Source: Candidatus Zixiibacteriota bacterium (lineage in GTDB: Bacteria > Zixibacteria > MSB-5A5 > GN15 > FEB-12). From it: a DNA stretch of 12,093 nucleotides. Location of the stretch: assembly GCA_003641415.1 (NCBI GenBank), contig QNAG01000071.1:1-12093 (forward strand), written 5' to 3'. The notes beneath the pieces were generated by a model, which was given only the letters and a program-made list of their open reading frames with translations, had not been told where the DNA came from and made no database searches. Positions 1-6,206 of this stretch are shown one piece after another (within the stretch, counting starts at the first letter, position 1; each line of letters starts with the position of its first letter). Both the position numbers and the translations under genes were made by a program.

Positions 1-2506
1 AGAAGTCTTCCAGAGCACGAGTCCCGGAACCGTCATTGCAGAAGTCCTCAAGCGAATCAATCATAGTGGTGCCGGCATCAAGGGTCAGCCAGTAGTCAAC
101 CCAGGTAATCGCCGTAACTCCCGGAGCCTGCTGGATAGTGTAGGTAACCGTATGATTCGGGGCTTCAACTGTATCATTCGTGACTGGCGCAGTGTACGTG
201 ATGTACGGCTGAACCAGGTCAAGGTTGATCTGGATAGTGGTGTCGTTGCCCGAGTTATCGGAGAACGTCAGCCACAGCTCGTCACCAGCGGCGCAAGCGC
301 CAGCCGGAACTGTGAAATAGGCGCCGGTAGCGGAGGCGTTGTCATAGTCGTTTAAGCGACTATCATTGCGCCAGTTCCAGATACCATTGGCTTCCGGAAG
401 GACATAGCTCTCGTCGCCACCCGCCTCAACAAAGTCCCAAGTCGGGTTGCTGGTACGTTCCATGTACTCAAGTTGATTATCAAGACCAATCCAGACTGTA
501 TCTTCGTCAGCGCCGATAGTATTGTCACCACTGCCATAAGTCTGGCTGAATGTAATACCCAAGTTGCCGCCGTCGGCTGTATTACCAGCACCCGGAGGAG
601 TCGTATCCCAGAACTCGAGCGTATCGGAGTGCGGACTCAGGCCAGCCTGGTTCCAGGCACGGATCATGAACCAAACATGAGTGCTGTCTGTAAACGGCGT
701 CTGAATGCCGTCAGCAGTGTAACGGTCAAACTGTGCCGGTAGAGTCACGGTCGCTTCCTGATACTGCAGGTAATCGGCCGCGTCAATTTCAGCAATCTCT
801 ACAAAGTCAGTGTTCGGGTTCTCGGGCTTATTGTCATAAGCATACACGTAGTACTTAATGGCTCGATCAACCTTGTTCCACTTGAAGGCGATTGACTTGG
901 TGTTCCAGTCAGCCCGCCAACCGGTAGGTTCATTGCATGCCCAACCGGTTACCGCTACTGGCGGAACAGGATCGATCTCGGTGTAGAACTCTATGCAACC
1001 CTCGGCCCAATCGCTATAAATATCATCAGCGTCAGAGAAGACTTTATAGCAGACTTCATATTTGTGGCTCAACTCCAGATCATCACGCGGTATGATAGTC
1101 AGGACACTACCTGCGACTGCACTGTCAAACGCGACAGGATAATCAACAAACCCCTCTGTGATATCAGTAAGTGTAAGTGTACCATAAATCGGGTCGATGA
1201 TCGGAGTCATATTGAAGGTCAACGTAATCGGATCTCCGATTTGGAAATCGATAAACACGCCCGGTGAAGTTTCAACATTGGTGGCCATCAGCTTGATGCC
1301 GTCCATTGTTGTGAACGTCAGCCAGCCGAAAATGGCTTCATCGAGCAGGCAACCGGATTTCGCCTTCGCATAGTTAATGCGCAGGGTGTAATCGGTTCCT
1401 GTTTTGAGAGCCATACGCGGGTCGATTGTTAAAATCGAGTCGTTACTGCTCCAGGCATATTCAAACTGAGTATTATTGCCGTCATCAAGCAGTGCGCAAT
1501 CAAATGTAAGGGTATCCATTGGCTCCGAGAACCAGATAACCAGGTCGGAGTCGTTGTGGAACGGCACGTCCTTCTTGAAACTGCGATCCAGAACAACCGG
1601 CAGACTGCGGCAATCAATGATATCATAGATATCCGGTACTGTTACAGTTCTGTCACACATCAGATAGATAGTGGTGTCGAACTGTTGGTATGATGTATCA
1701 CCATAAGCAAAGGCAGGGATTGTCAGCATCACCGAGTCATTATATACCGGCAGACCGGTGAAGGTATAGTAACCTTCAGGGGAAGTCCAGGTAGGGAAAC
1801 TACGAGGTGCAAAACCAAGGTCTTCCGGATAGGTGATGATAACTTCAATGTCACCAATTGCTGAAATTGGATGGTGATCCCCTTGAAGAGCTTCGCCAGT
1901 CGAAATGTCCTTAGGTGACACGTATCCCCACTCATCCGCAGTGTCCGGCACGGCGGAATAAAGCCGACCTGTGACGGTAGCAGCTTTTTCGTACATGTAG
2001 ACATCAGGGCCACAAACACCGGTGGTGTAGCGATATTCATATTCACCGGAGGGAACGGCGTCAATATCATCCTTGAGTTGATCAAGGGTAGGTATTGTTG
2101 CGGTATAGTGGGTTTCCATGTAGCTCAGTTCAGCTTGCAGAGCTTGTGAACTGCCATCCTCATGTTTGGCAGTTCCATCAACTGTCTCCTCTACCTGAGG
2201 AACATACTTGAAAGTCAGAGCGTAATCGCCCGATGCCAGCGGTCCCGGGATGAGGAAATAACCCATCTCGTCGGTGACCACACTGTCACGGACTTCGTCG
2301 CTCATCCAATAGACCCAGACATCGGCGCCAATAGCGCCTTCGGCGCAATAGCCCGCATTTTTATAGACAACGCCTTCAATAGAGCCGACTACCTTGTCGA
2401 CAACGGGGTTGTCTTCGATGGTTGTATCGTCACAACCGACGAATGAGAATCCTACAATGCCGATCAACAAAGTCAGCATCAACAGGAATTTCGAGTTTCG
2501 CTTCAT
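1..2506 (-). CDS. Large multidomain surface lipoprotein (partial, C-terminus beyond window)
   Basis: The frame is open with no stop from an ATG at 2506 down to base 2 (835 codons), so the gene continues past the left edge. The start has a good ribosome site (AAGGAGAG, 2514-2521, 7 bases upstream). Residues 1-24 form a lipoprotein signal peptide: MKRN, a hydrophobic core, and lipobox FVG before Cys25, followed by two Asp. Residues 41-105 and about 172-290 look like carboxypeptidase-regulatory-like beta-sandwich modules. Residues 297-401 and 402-513 look like paired Big_5 Ig-like domains (motifs IWFSEPMD and ITLTFNMTP). About 514-640 resembles a fibronectin-type III module (FKWNKV, VWFMIRAWNQAGLS), and the rest is more beta-rich repeat-like sequence. 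No catalytic motif is visible. It is probably an outer-surface or adhesive structural protein. Domain calls come from motif recognition only; a lipid-anchored extracellular location is well supported, the role is not. Confidence 0.85.
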   Translation of the reverse strand, partial: MKRNSKFLLMLTLLIGIVGFSFVGCDDTTIEDNPVVDKVVGSIEGVVYKNAGYCAEGAIGADVWVYWMSDEVRDSVVTDEMGYFLIPGPLASGDYALTFKYVPQVEETVDGTAKHEDGSSQALQAELSYMETHYTATIPTLDQLKDDIDAVPSGEYEYRYTTGVCGPDVYMYEKAATVTGRLYSAVPDTADEWGYVSPKDISTGEALQGDHHPISAIGDIEVIITYPEDLGFAPRSFPTWTSPEGYYTFTGLPVYNDSVMLTIPAFAYGDTSYQQFDTTIYLMCDRTVTVPDIYDIIDCRSLPVVLDRSFKKDVPFHNDSDLVIWFSEPMDTLTFDCALLDDGNNTQFEYAWSSNDSILTIDPRMALKTGTDYTLRINYAKAKSGCLLDEAIFGWLTFTTMDGIKLMATNVETSPGVFIDFQIGDPITLTFNMTPIIDPIYGTLTLTDITEGFVDYPVAFDSAVAGSVLTIIPRDDLELSHKYEVCYKVFSDADDIYSDWAEGCIEFYTEIDPVPPVAVTGWACNEPTGWRADWNTKSIAFKWNKVDRAIKYYVYAYDNKPENPNTDFVEIAEIDAADYLQYQEATVTLPAQFDRYTADGIQTPFTDSTHVWFMIRAWNQAGLSPHSDTLEFWDTTPPGAGNTADGGNLGITFSQTYGSGDNTIGADEDTVWIGLDNQLEYMERTSNPTWDFVEAGGDESYVLPEANGIWNWRNDSRLNDYDNASATGAYFTVPAGACAAGDELWLTFSDNSGNDTTIQINLDLVQPYITYTAPVTNDTVEAPNHTVTYTIQQAPGVTAITWVDYWLTLDAGTTMIDSLEDFCNDGSGTRALEDF

Positions 2507-2513
2507 GCTCAAA

Positions 2514-2521
2514 CTCTCCTT
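2514..2521 (-). promoter_or_regulatory. Ribosome binding site of the large lipoprotein
   Basis: AAGGAGAG lies 7 bases before the ATG at 2506 on the minus strand. It fixes that ATG as the start and so defines the signal peptide. Confidence 0.75.
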
Positions 2522-2565
2522 GATAAAATTGGTTAGTATAGTGTTTCTCATATTTTGTTTCACTT

Positions 2566-2608
2566 GCTCCCGCAGTGATTATGGAATGCGAGGTTGATTT
2601 GCGGGAGC
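2566..2608 (-). other. Inverted repeat in the lipoprotein leader
   Basis: GCTCCCGCA (2566-2574) and TGCGGGAGC (2600-2608) are perfect 9-base arms around a 25-base loop. If transcription starts at the candidate promoter near 2804-2832, this stem lies in the untranslated leader, about 60 bases before the start codon. It could be a leader hairpin or an operator. There is no T-run on the minus-strand exit side, so a terminator is unlikely. Confidence 0.4.
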
Positions 2609-2803
2609 GTCATCAGAACCTCAGGGGCAACGCCCTCCCTTCGAGTTTTCTCAGTTACCTCCTTGTTTCCTTTGTTATTTATGATATTCATAAGTTCTAT
2701 ATTTATATTCTCTTCACATTCTCTTATCGTCTTTTGTTGCCATGTTCTAAACCTATATCACATAACATATTTAGAACAATAATAATATCCCAAAGTGGTC
2801 ACC

Positions 2804-2832
2804 AACATAAAAATCGTCTCACATGCTGTCAA
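2804..2832 (-). promoter_or_regulatory. Candidate sigma70-type promoter for the lipoprotein
   Basis: On the minus strand there is an exact TTGACA (2832-2827), a 17-base spacer, then TATGTT (2809-2804). Spacing is ideal and the -10 is one of the commoner deviations. Transcription from here would give a leader of about 290 bases before the ATG at 2506. A closer TATACT near 2535 is an alternative -10 without a clear -35. Confidence 0.4.
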
Positions 2833-2885
2833 GAAAAAAAAAGGATAAACATATTCAGTCTAAAATTCTGACCTGACAGCTGTGT

Positions 2886-2908
2886 GTCAAGCCGTCAGGC
2901 GGCTTGAC
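2886..2908. other. Perfect 9-bp hairpin with a competing stem
   Basis: GTCAAGCCG (2886-2894) pairs with CGGCTTGAC (2900-2908) around a TCAGG loop. The CCTGAC at 2872-2877 can instead pair with GTCAGG at 2894-2899, so two mutually exclusive stems overlap. No T-run follows on either strand, so it is not an ordinary intrinsic terminator. Its role is unknown. Confidence 0.45.
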
Positions 2909-2976
2909 CTACATGGCTTTAATATCATCATTACATCTGTTGTCTTCCACCCTTAGAGGGGTTGTCCCAAAAGACA

Positions 2977-3064
2977 CTGTTCACTTTCCGTGTAGGCGCT
3001 GTTCACTTTTCGCACAGGCGCTGTTCACTTTCCGCGTAGGCGCTGTTCACTTTCCGCGTAGGCT
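2977..3064. repeat. Four tandem 22-bp repeats
   Basis: Four contiguous units at 2977-2998, 2999-3020, 3021-3042 and 3043-3064 share the core CTGTTCACTTTCCGCGTAGG. Unit 3 matches the core exactly and unit 4 differs only in its last two bases. Unit 1 has one change and unit 2 has several (CTTTTCGCACAGG). The 22-base period is exact. With no unique spacers between units this is not a CRISPR array. Possible readings are an iteron-like protein-binding array, the end of a lost mobile element, or a simple tandem duplication. Confidence 0.85.
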
Positions 3065-3299
3065 GGGGGCTTGTCTCCCAGCGTGTGAAGGGGCAGACGA
3101 GGGCGTTTGCCGCCCACGGGACGGTGGACACAAGGCCCGTCACTACGCGAAGTTAGCGGTAGCAATCTTACCCCTTCATTGCGATAAGCGATGAACCACT
3201 TCTGGAGCAGCCTCTTATTAGGATAACAAACAAATGCTTCTCCTCTCAATATACAAGCGAAAAACTAACAACGCCTCTATGCAAAAGCAACAAAAAAAC

Positions 3300-3718
3300 A
3301 TGAGATTTTCCGGGGTTGGCTCAAGAGAGATGTACAGTGTGGGTGATATACTCCATATTCAATCCACACTGCTGATTTTGATAACGATAATGATTTTGAT
3401 ATTGTCGTATCCAATTCTTTCAGCGACAATGTTACTGTGTTACTGAACGATGGTGATGGATATTTTTCAGTCAAAACGGAATATGAAACCGGGGGAAGGT
3501 CCTGGACTGTATATTCTGCAGATTTTGATGGGGATGGTTTTCTGGATTTCGCAGTCCCTGAAAGTGATTCAGACTCTTTATGTGTATTCATGAATAATAC
3601 TGATGGGACTTTTACTACTGCGGTGAAATACGCAACAGGAGATAGTCCACAAGGGCTTTATGCCATAGACTTTGATGGTGACAGTACCAATATTATCTTC
3701 TCCACAATAGATTTCTGA
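3300..3718 (+). pseudogene. Frameshifted fragment of a VCBS/FG-GAP repeat protein
   Basis: The frame ending at 3718 encodes repeats typical of VCBS/FG-GAP beta-propeller proteins: ADFDNDNDFDIVV, VTVLLNDGDGYFS, YSADFDGDGFLDFAVP, NNTDGTFTTAVKYATGD, YAIDFDGD. The repeat period is 49 residues. The DxDxDxD loops are the usual calcium-binding turns. Upstream, the preceding repeat boundary (MYSVGD) is read in another frame. Removing two bases (an extra AT in GATATACT near 3346-3350) joins them as YSVGD then TPYSIHTADFD, matching the later boundary YATGDSPQGLYAIDFD. The third repeat breaks off after DFDGD and ends at a stop. No start codon, ribosome site or signal peptide is present. It is a decayed internal piece of a once larger secreted protein. 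Confidence 0.7.
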
Positions 3719-3749
3719 TCTTTCTTCTAATGAATAGAATCAAAAGTAA

Positions 3750-3872
3750 AACAATTTCAACCCGGTTGACATAATCTCCGACGCTGAGGCCGATACTGCC
3801 ATGCAGGCTGCAGTCGATCTGGGCAAAAAGGTGATCGACTGGCTGGTAAATCATCCGAGACTCCTTAAGTAA
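3750..3872 (+). pseudogene. C-terminal remnant of an unidentified gene
   Basis: This is a 40-codon frame, open after a TAA at 3747 and ending at TAA 3870, with no start codon or ribosome site of its own. It encodes a charged amphipathic helix (DAEADTAMQAAVDLGKKV, then IDWLVNHPRLLK). The codons are GC-rich, unlike the AT-rich bases just before. The tail resembles the last helix of flavodoxin-type or NADPH-dependent FMN reductase proteins, but this is too short to assert. It looks like a gene end left after deletion or rearrangement, next to the VCBS fragment. Confidence 0.4.
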
Positions 3873-3970
3873 GGTGGAACCTCATATCAAATAGAAAAGG
3901 AACCGAGAGAGTTTTTCATATGAACATCATTTGCCGTTGCTGTCTGATTATCAATTGACAGAGACATTCG

Positions 3971-4552
3971 CTACTTCTGACCTAAAACAGAAAAAGTAGT
4001 GTTGCCATACTTGCGCTGCTGAAGGATAGGAAAATCGTGGAATTTGATTTTTTTAGTCTCTGATGTATCATGTTGGCAAATAATAATTCCCTCTTTCGCT
4101 GATAAGGGGTTTTCACCAAGGATGGACAGTGTTTTGTCAATCAGTCCCTGGTACTGTGGCGGCGCCATCATTATAATATCGTACAACTCGTTGTTTAGTG
4201 CGAGTCGCTTTACTGAATCAAAAACATTTTCACAACGACAGAACAGTTTCTTATCGACTCCATACTGCTTCGCCATAGCATTGATTGCCATAGCTAATTG
4301 TGGTTCCTGTTCGATCCCAACGGCAGTTGCTGCTCCTCTCGAAACAGCCTCAAACAAATACGAACCCGTACCGCTAAACAAATCAAGATATTTGGCGCCA
4401 TCGAGATAAGGACCTAGGAAATCAAAGATTGCCCGTCGCAGGCGCGTAAGGGGCGGTCGGGTGATTCCCAGGTCGGGAACAACAATGCGAGAGCCTTTGA
4501 GTATTCCGGCTATTACCTGGAATTCAAGAGTTTTGTGCTTCTTTCTACTCAT
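3971..4552 (-). CDS. rsmD: 16S rRNA (guanine966-N2)-methyltransferase family protein RsmD
   Basis: At 193 residues this is the usual RsmD length. Family landmarks appear in order. AGILKGSRI and TRPPLTRLRRAIFDFL (residues 15-46) correspond to the RPTxDRVREALFNIL region. LDLFSGTGSYLFEAVSRGA (56-74) is the S-adenosylmethionine-binding motif I, and E81 is the ribose-binding acidic residue. APPQY (130-134) lies at the DPPY catalytic motif, and YGNTTFSVL near the end matches the family's closing strand. The protein would methylate G966 of 16S rRNA during 30S assembly in the cytoplasm. The DPPY acidic residue is Ala here and a Gln is inserted, an atypical version of the motif. The start ATG has no strong ribosome site. 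It is transcribed away from rnhB, with a TATAAT-like -10 at 4591-4586. RsmD is the best call; the exact target base is assumed from the family. Confidence 0.82.
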   Translation of the reverse strand: MSRKKHKTLEFQVIAGILKGSRIVVPDLGITRPPLTRLRRAIFDFLGPYLDGAKYLDLFSGTGSYLFEAVSRGAATAVGIEQEPQLAMAINAMAKQYGVDKKLFCRCENVFDSVKRLALNNELYDIIMMAPPQYQGLIDKTLSILGENPLSAKEGIIICQHDTSETKKIKFHDFPILQQRKYGNTTFSVLGQK

Positions 4553-4585
4553 GCTACAATGTGCAACAGATGAACATCATATACA

Positions 4586-4591
4586 ATTATA
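4586..4591 (-). promoter_or_regulatory. Candidate -10 element of rsmD
   Basis: A TATAAT occurs on the minus strand, about 35 bases upstream of the rsmD start and in the rsmD/rnhB divergent spacer. A weak -35 (TTTCCT) is placed 17 bases before it. Confidence 0.35.
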
Positions 4592-4661
4592 GACTTGTAA
4601 ATGAACTAAGGAAAGATGTTTCGAACACCGATGAAATAAAAGGGGTGATTTTTGTTGAAAC

Positions 4662-4679
4662 TGCTGCTTTAATGCAGCA
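4662..4679 (+). other. Small hairpin in the rnhB leader
   Basis: TGCTGC (4662-4667) and GCAGCA (4674-4679) form a 6-bp stem around TTTAAT. It ends 7 bases before the GAGGTG ribosome site of rnhB. It may affect translation initiation, but there is no direct evidence. Confidence 0.3.
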
Positions 4680-4701
4680 CTAATATGAGGTGCAATTTAT
4701 A

Positions 4702-5352
4702 ATGAGTCCCGATATCGAATCAGCCTTGCCCAACCTTGATCATCTCGAGGAGTTGCTTACTCGTAAGGGATATAGCGCCATCTGTGGTATAGACGAAGTT
4801 GGTCGCGGCCCTCTGGCAGGACCAGTAGTCGCTGCTGCGGTTATTCTCCCATATGATGTTGAAATCGCTGGTCTGGACGACTCTAAAAAACTTACCCCTT
4901 TGCAACGAGAGCGAGTCTTTGAAAAGATTGCGAATTTGGGTTTAATCTGTGCGGTAGGCGCTATTGATAATGAAGATATTGATCGTATGAATATCCACCG
5001 CGCCTCTCTGATGGCCATGCGTAAAGCTGTAAAGGACCTGTCGCAAACTCCGGATTTCATACTTGTAGATGGGAAATTTGCAGTACCCAATATCAGTCAG
5101 CCACAGTTCGCTGTGGTATCTGGTGATTCCCGCTGTCGGTGTATTGCGGCGGCATCGGTAGTCGCTAAAGTAACACGGGACCGCATCATGGAAAAGATGC
5201 AGTCTCTTTACCCATCATTTTCGTTCTCCAAACATAAAGGATATCCAACCCCGACTCATTTGGAAGAGTTGAAATTACACGGCCCTTGCGAGATTCACCG
5301 CAAATCATTCAAACCTGTGGCTGACCTGCTGAAAGAATATGCCCTCGTCTAA
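4702..5352 (+). CDS. rnhB: Ribonuclease HII
   Basis: This 216-residue protein covers the full RNase HII family. It cuts the RNA strand of RNA-DNA hybrids and nicks 5' of single ribonucleotides left in DNA. GIDEVGRGPLAGPV (29-42) carries the first catalytic pair, D31 and E32. LDDSKKL (58-64), LVDGK (121-125, D123) and SGDSR (140-144, D142) complete the four-carboxylate metal site. AAASVVAKVTRDRIM (149-163) and HKGYPTPTHLEEL (178-190) followed by HRKSF (199-203) are family hallmarks. I chose the ATG at 4702 because GAGGTG (4687-4692) sits 9 bases before it. An in-frame GTG at 4690 lies inside that ribosome site and is less likely. The last 14 bases overlap yraN, a pairing common in bacteria, suggesting coupled translation. 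Confidence 0.95.
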   Translation: MSPDIESALPNLDHLEELLTRKGYSAICGIDEVGRGPLAGPVVAAAVILPYDVEIAGLDDSKKLTPLQRERVFEKIANLGLICAVGAIDNEDIDRMNIHRASLMAMRKAVKDLSQTPDFILVDGKFAVPNISQPQFAVVSGDSRCRCIAAASVVAKVTRDRIMEKMQSLYPSFSFSKHKGYPTPTHLEELKLHGPCEIHRKSFKPVADLLKEYALV

Positions 5353-5722
5353 AAACGATCCTTCAGGGGCAAAGAACCGTGTGCAAACGGGTCGTGATTT
5401 TGAAAAAGTAGCTGCTCATTTCTTTGAAAACAGCGGATTCAGGATTCTTGAATATAACTGGCACGATGGTCCCCGAGAGATTGACCTTATCATTCAACGT
5501 AATGATTTAATCGTTTTTGTAGAAGTGAAATCATCTTCAACGGGAAAGTTTGGACACCCGGTAGAGAGAGTCAATAAACGGAAAAAAGACAATCTGGCGC
5601 AGGCCGCTCAACGATACCTGATTGATAATAATATCCATGGATGTGATCTTCGGTTTGATGTCGTAACTTTCATCAACGGTCAACTGGAACACTTTCCCAA
5701 CGCATTTTCGGTTGAGGAGTAG
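5339..5722 (+). CDS. yraN: UPF0102 family protein YraN, predicted nuclease fold
   Basis: At 127 residues it matches the UPF0102/YraN family, whose members adopt a Holliday-resolvase or restriction-endonuclease-like fold and have poorly defined function. Visible landmarks are TGRDFEKVAAHFFENSGFRI (residues 17-36, E22), YNWHDGPREIDLI (39-51, D49), VFVEVKSSS (59-67, E62 and K64), FGHPVERVNKRKKDNLAQAA (71-90) and LRFDVV (104-109). E22, D49, E62 and K64 sit where this fold places its metal-binding and catalytic residues. The start overlaps the end of rnhB by 14 bases and lacks a strong ribosome site of its own, so translation is probably coupled. Its stop is one base from the stop of the convergent gene on the other strand. 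A role in DNA processing is an inference from fold and partner. Confidence 0.9.
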   Translation: MPSSKNDPSGAKNRVQTGRDFEKVAAHFFENSGFRILEYNWHDGPREIDLIIQRNDLIVFVEVKSSSTGKFGHPVERVNKRKKDNLAQAAQRYLIDNNIHGCDLRFDVVTFINGQLEHFPNAFSVEE

Positions 5723-5723
5723 T

Positions 5724-6131
5724 TCATCGCTGTTTATCGAGTGAGTCTTGCGGCTTGCTGGGCGACCGTTCATACTCAAGTCTCAAATCGCAAAGTGAAT
5801 CAACAAAGTAGCTTACTTGGCGGGCAAACTGTTCATATTTCTCCGGTTCATCAGAATACAATTGGAGGTACTGTTGTATCTCATCGATTGAAAGCCCGGA
5901 CTTGCTGAGAATGGAGTCACGCATTGAGAGAAAGATTTCTGGTTTATCCTGGAATCGAACGCTAATATACCACACACGGGCTGTAACAAGAGCATTCTCC
6001 CGAGTAAGTTTGCTGAACTTCTCCTCTTGCCAATGAGTATAGTAATTGTAACCAAACCACGCTGCTGTCAGGATTACTAACGGAATCAAACGTTTAACCC
6101 AGATCAAATTTCCTACCTGCTTTCCATGCAT
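5724..6131 (-). CDS. Small single-pass membrane protein of unknown function
   Basis: I do not recognise this 135-residue protein with confidence. Residues about 12-30 (LIPLVILTAAWFGYNYY) form one hydrophobic segment preceded by K and R, so it is probably an inner-membrane anchor with the rest outside the cytoplasm. The remainder is helical and charged, including RENALVTARVWYISVRF (44-60), SMRDSILSKSGLSIDEIQQY (69-88) and YSDEPEKYEQFARQVSYFVD (92-111). The sequence of an early helix, a small IL-x-K-x-G-x-S step and a Y-x-x-x-P-x-x-Y step faintly recalls DUF4296-type proteins of Bacteroidetes. That comparison is a weak inference. A GGAAG ribosome site precedes the ATG by 4 bases. It converges on yraN with one base between stops and diverges from ispG. 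Coding is supported by the tight fit into the gap and by sensible composition. Confidence 0.6.
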   Translation of the reverse strand: MHGKQVGNLIWVKRLIPLVILTAAWFGYNYYTHWQEEKFSKLTRENALVTARVWYISVRFQDKPEIFLSMRDSILSKSGLSIDEIQQYLQLYSDEPEKYEQFARQVSYFVDSLCDLRLEYERSPSKPQDSLDKQR

Positions 6132-6142
6132 TCAACTTCCAG

Positions 6143-6171
6143 TTGCTGTCAAGCTTACATTTGTGTAAACT
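6143..6171 (+). promoter_or_regulatory. Candidate promoter of ispG
   Basis: TTGCTG (6143-6148), a 17-base spacer and TAAACT (6166-6171) lie 35 bases before the ispG start, in the divergent spacer. The same arrangement, TTGCTC-N17-TAAACT, occurs upstream of mreB, which strengthens both. Confidence 0.4.
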
Positions 6172-6206
6172 ATTGATCTTATTGGTACTGGTCAAGGCGA
6201 TATGTT

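Larger units (their letters stand above)
2507..3299. other. Non-coding spacer, 793 bases
   Basis: No credible gene is visible. The short frames in both directions have no ribosome site, no recognisable motif and unusual residue composition. The stretch holds the lipoprotein leader and promoter, an AT-rich section (about 2640-2870), a perfect hairpin (2886-2908), four tandem 22-bp repeats (2977-3064) and a GC-rich section (3062-3200) with short palindromes. The last part contains runs such as AGCAATCTTACC and CATTGCGATAAGCGATG, which look like a worn copy of an ATTGC...GCAAT-type dispersed palindrome. That last identification is an inference from pattern only. Confidence 0.6.

Noticed and set aside
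2575..2871. Overlapping plus-strand frames of 98 and 62 codons
   Set aside because: Low-complexity, Phe/Ser/Ile-rich translation of AT-rich DNA, no ribosome site, and antisense to the lipoprotein leader.
2941..2980. GTTGTCCCAAAAG sequence resembling an insertion sequence end
   Set aside because: No inverted partner, target duplication or transposase could be found within the window.
2977..3064. Possible CRISPR array
   Set aside because: The four 22-bp units are directly contiguous with no unique spacers, and no cas gene is present.
3025..3249. 74-codon minus-strand frame over the tandem repeats
   Set aside because: It lies across tandem and palindromic repeats, has no ribosome site and no recognisable protein pattern. 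Its openness follows from low stop content in GC-rich repeat DNA.
4044..4409. 121-codon frame on the plus strand inside rsmD
   Set aside because: It is fully antisense to rsmD, which has clear family motifs; the frame has no start signal.
4690..4701. Upstream GTG start for rnhB
   Set aside because: The GTG overlaps the GAGGTG ribosome site that serves the ATG at 4702 and has no ribosome site of its own.
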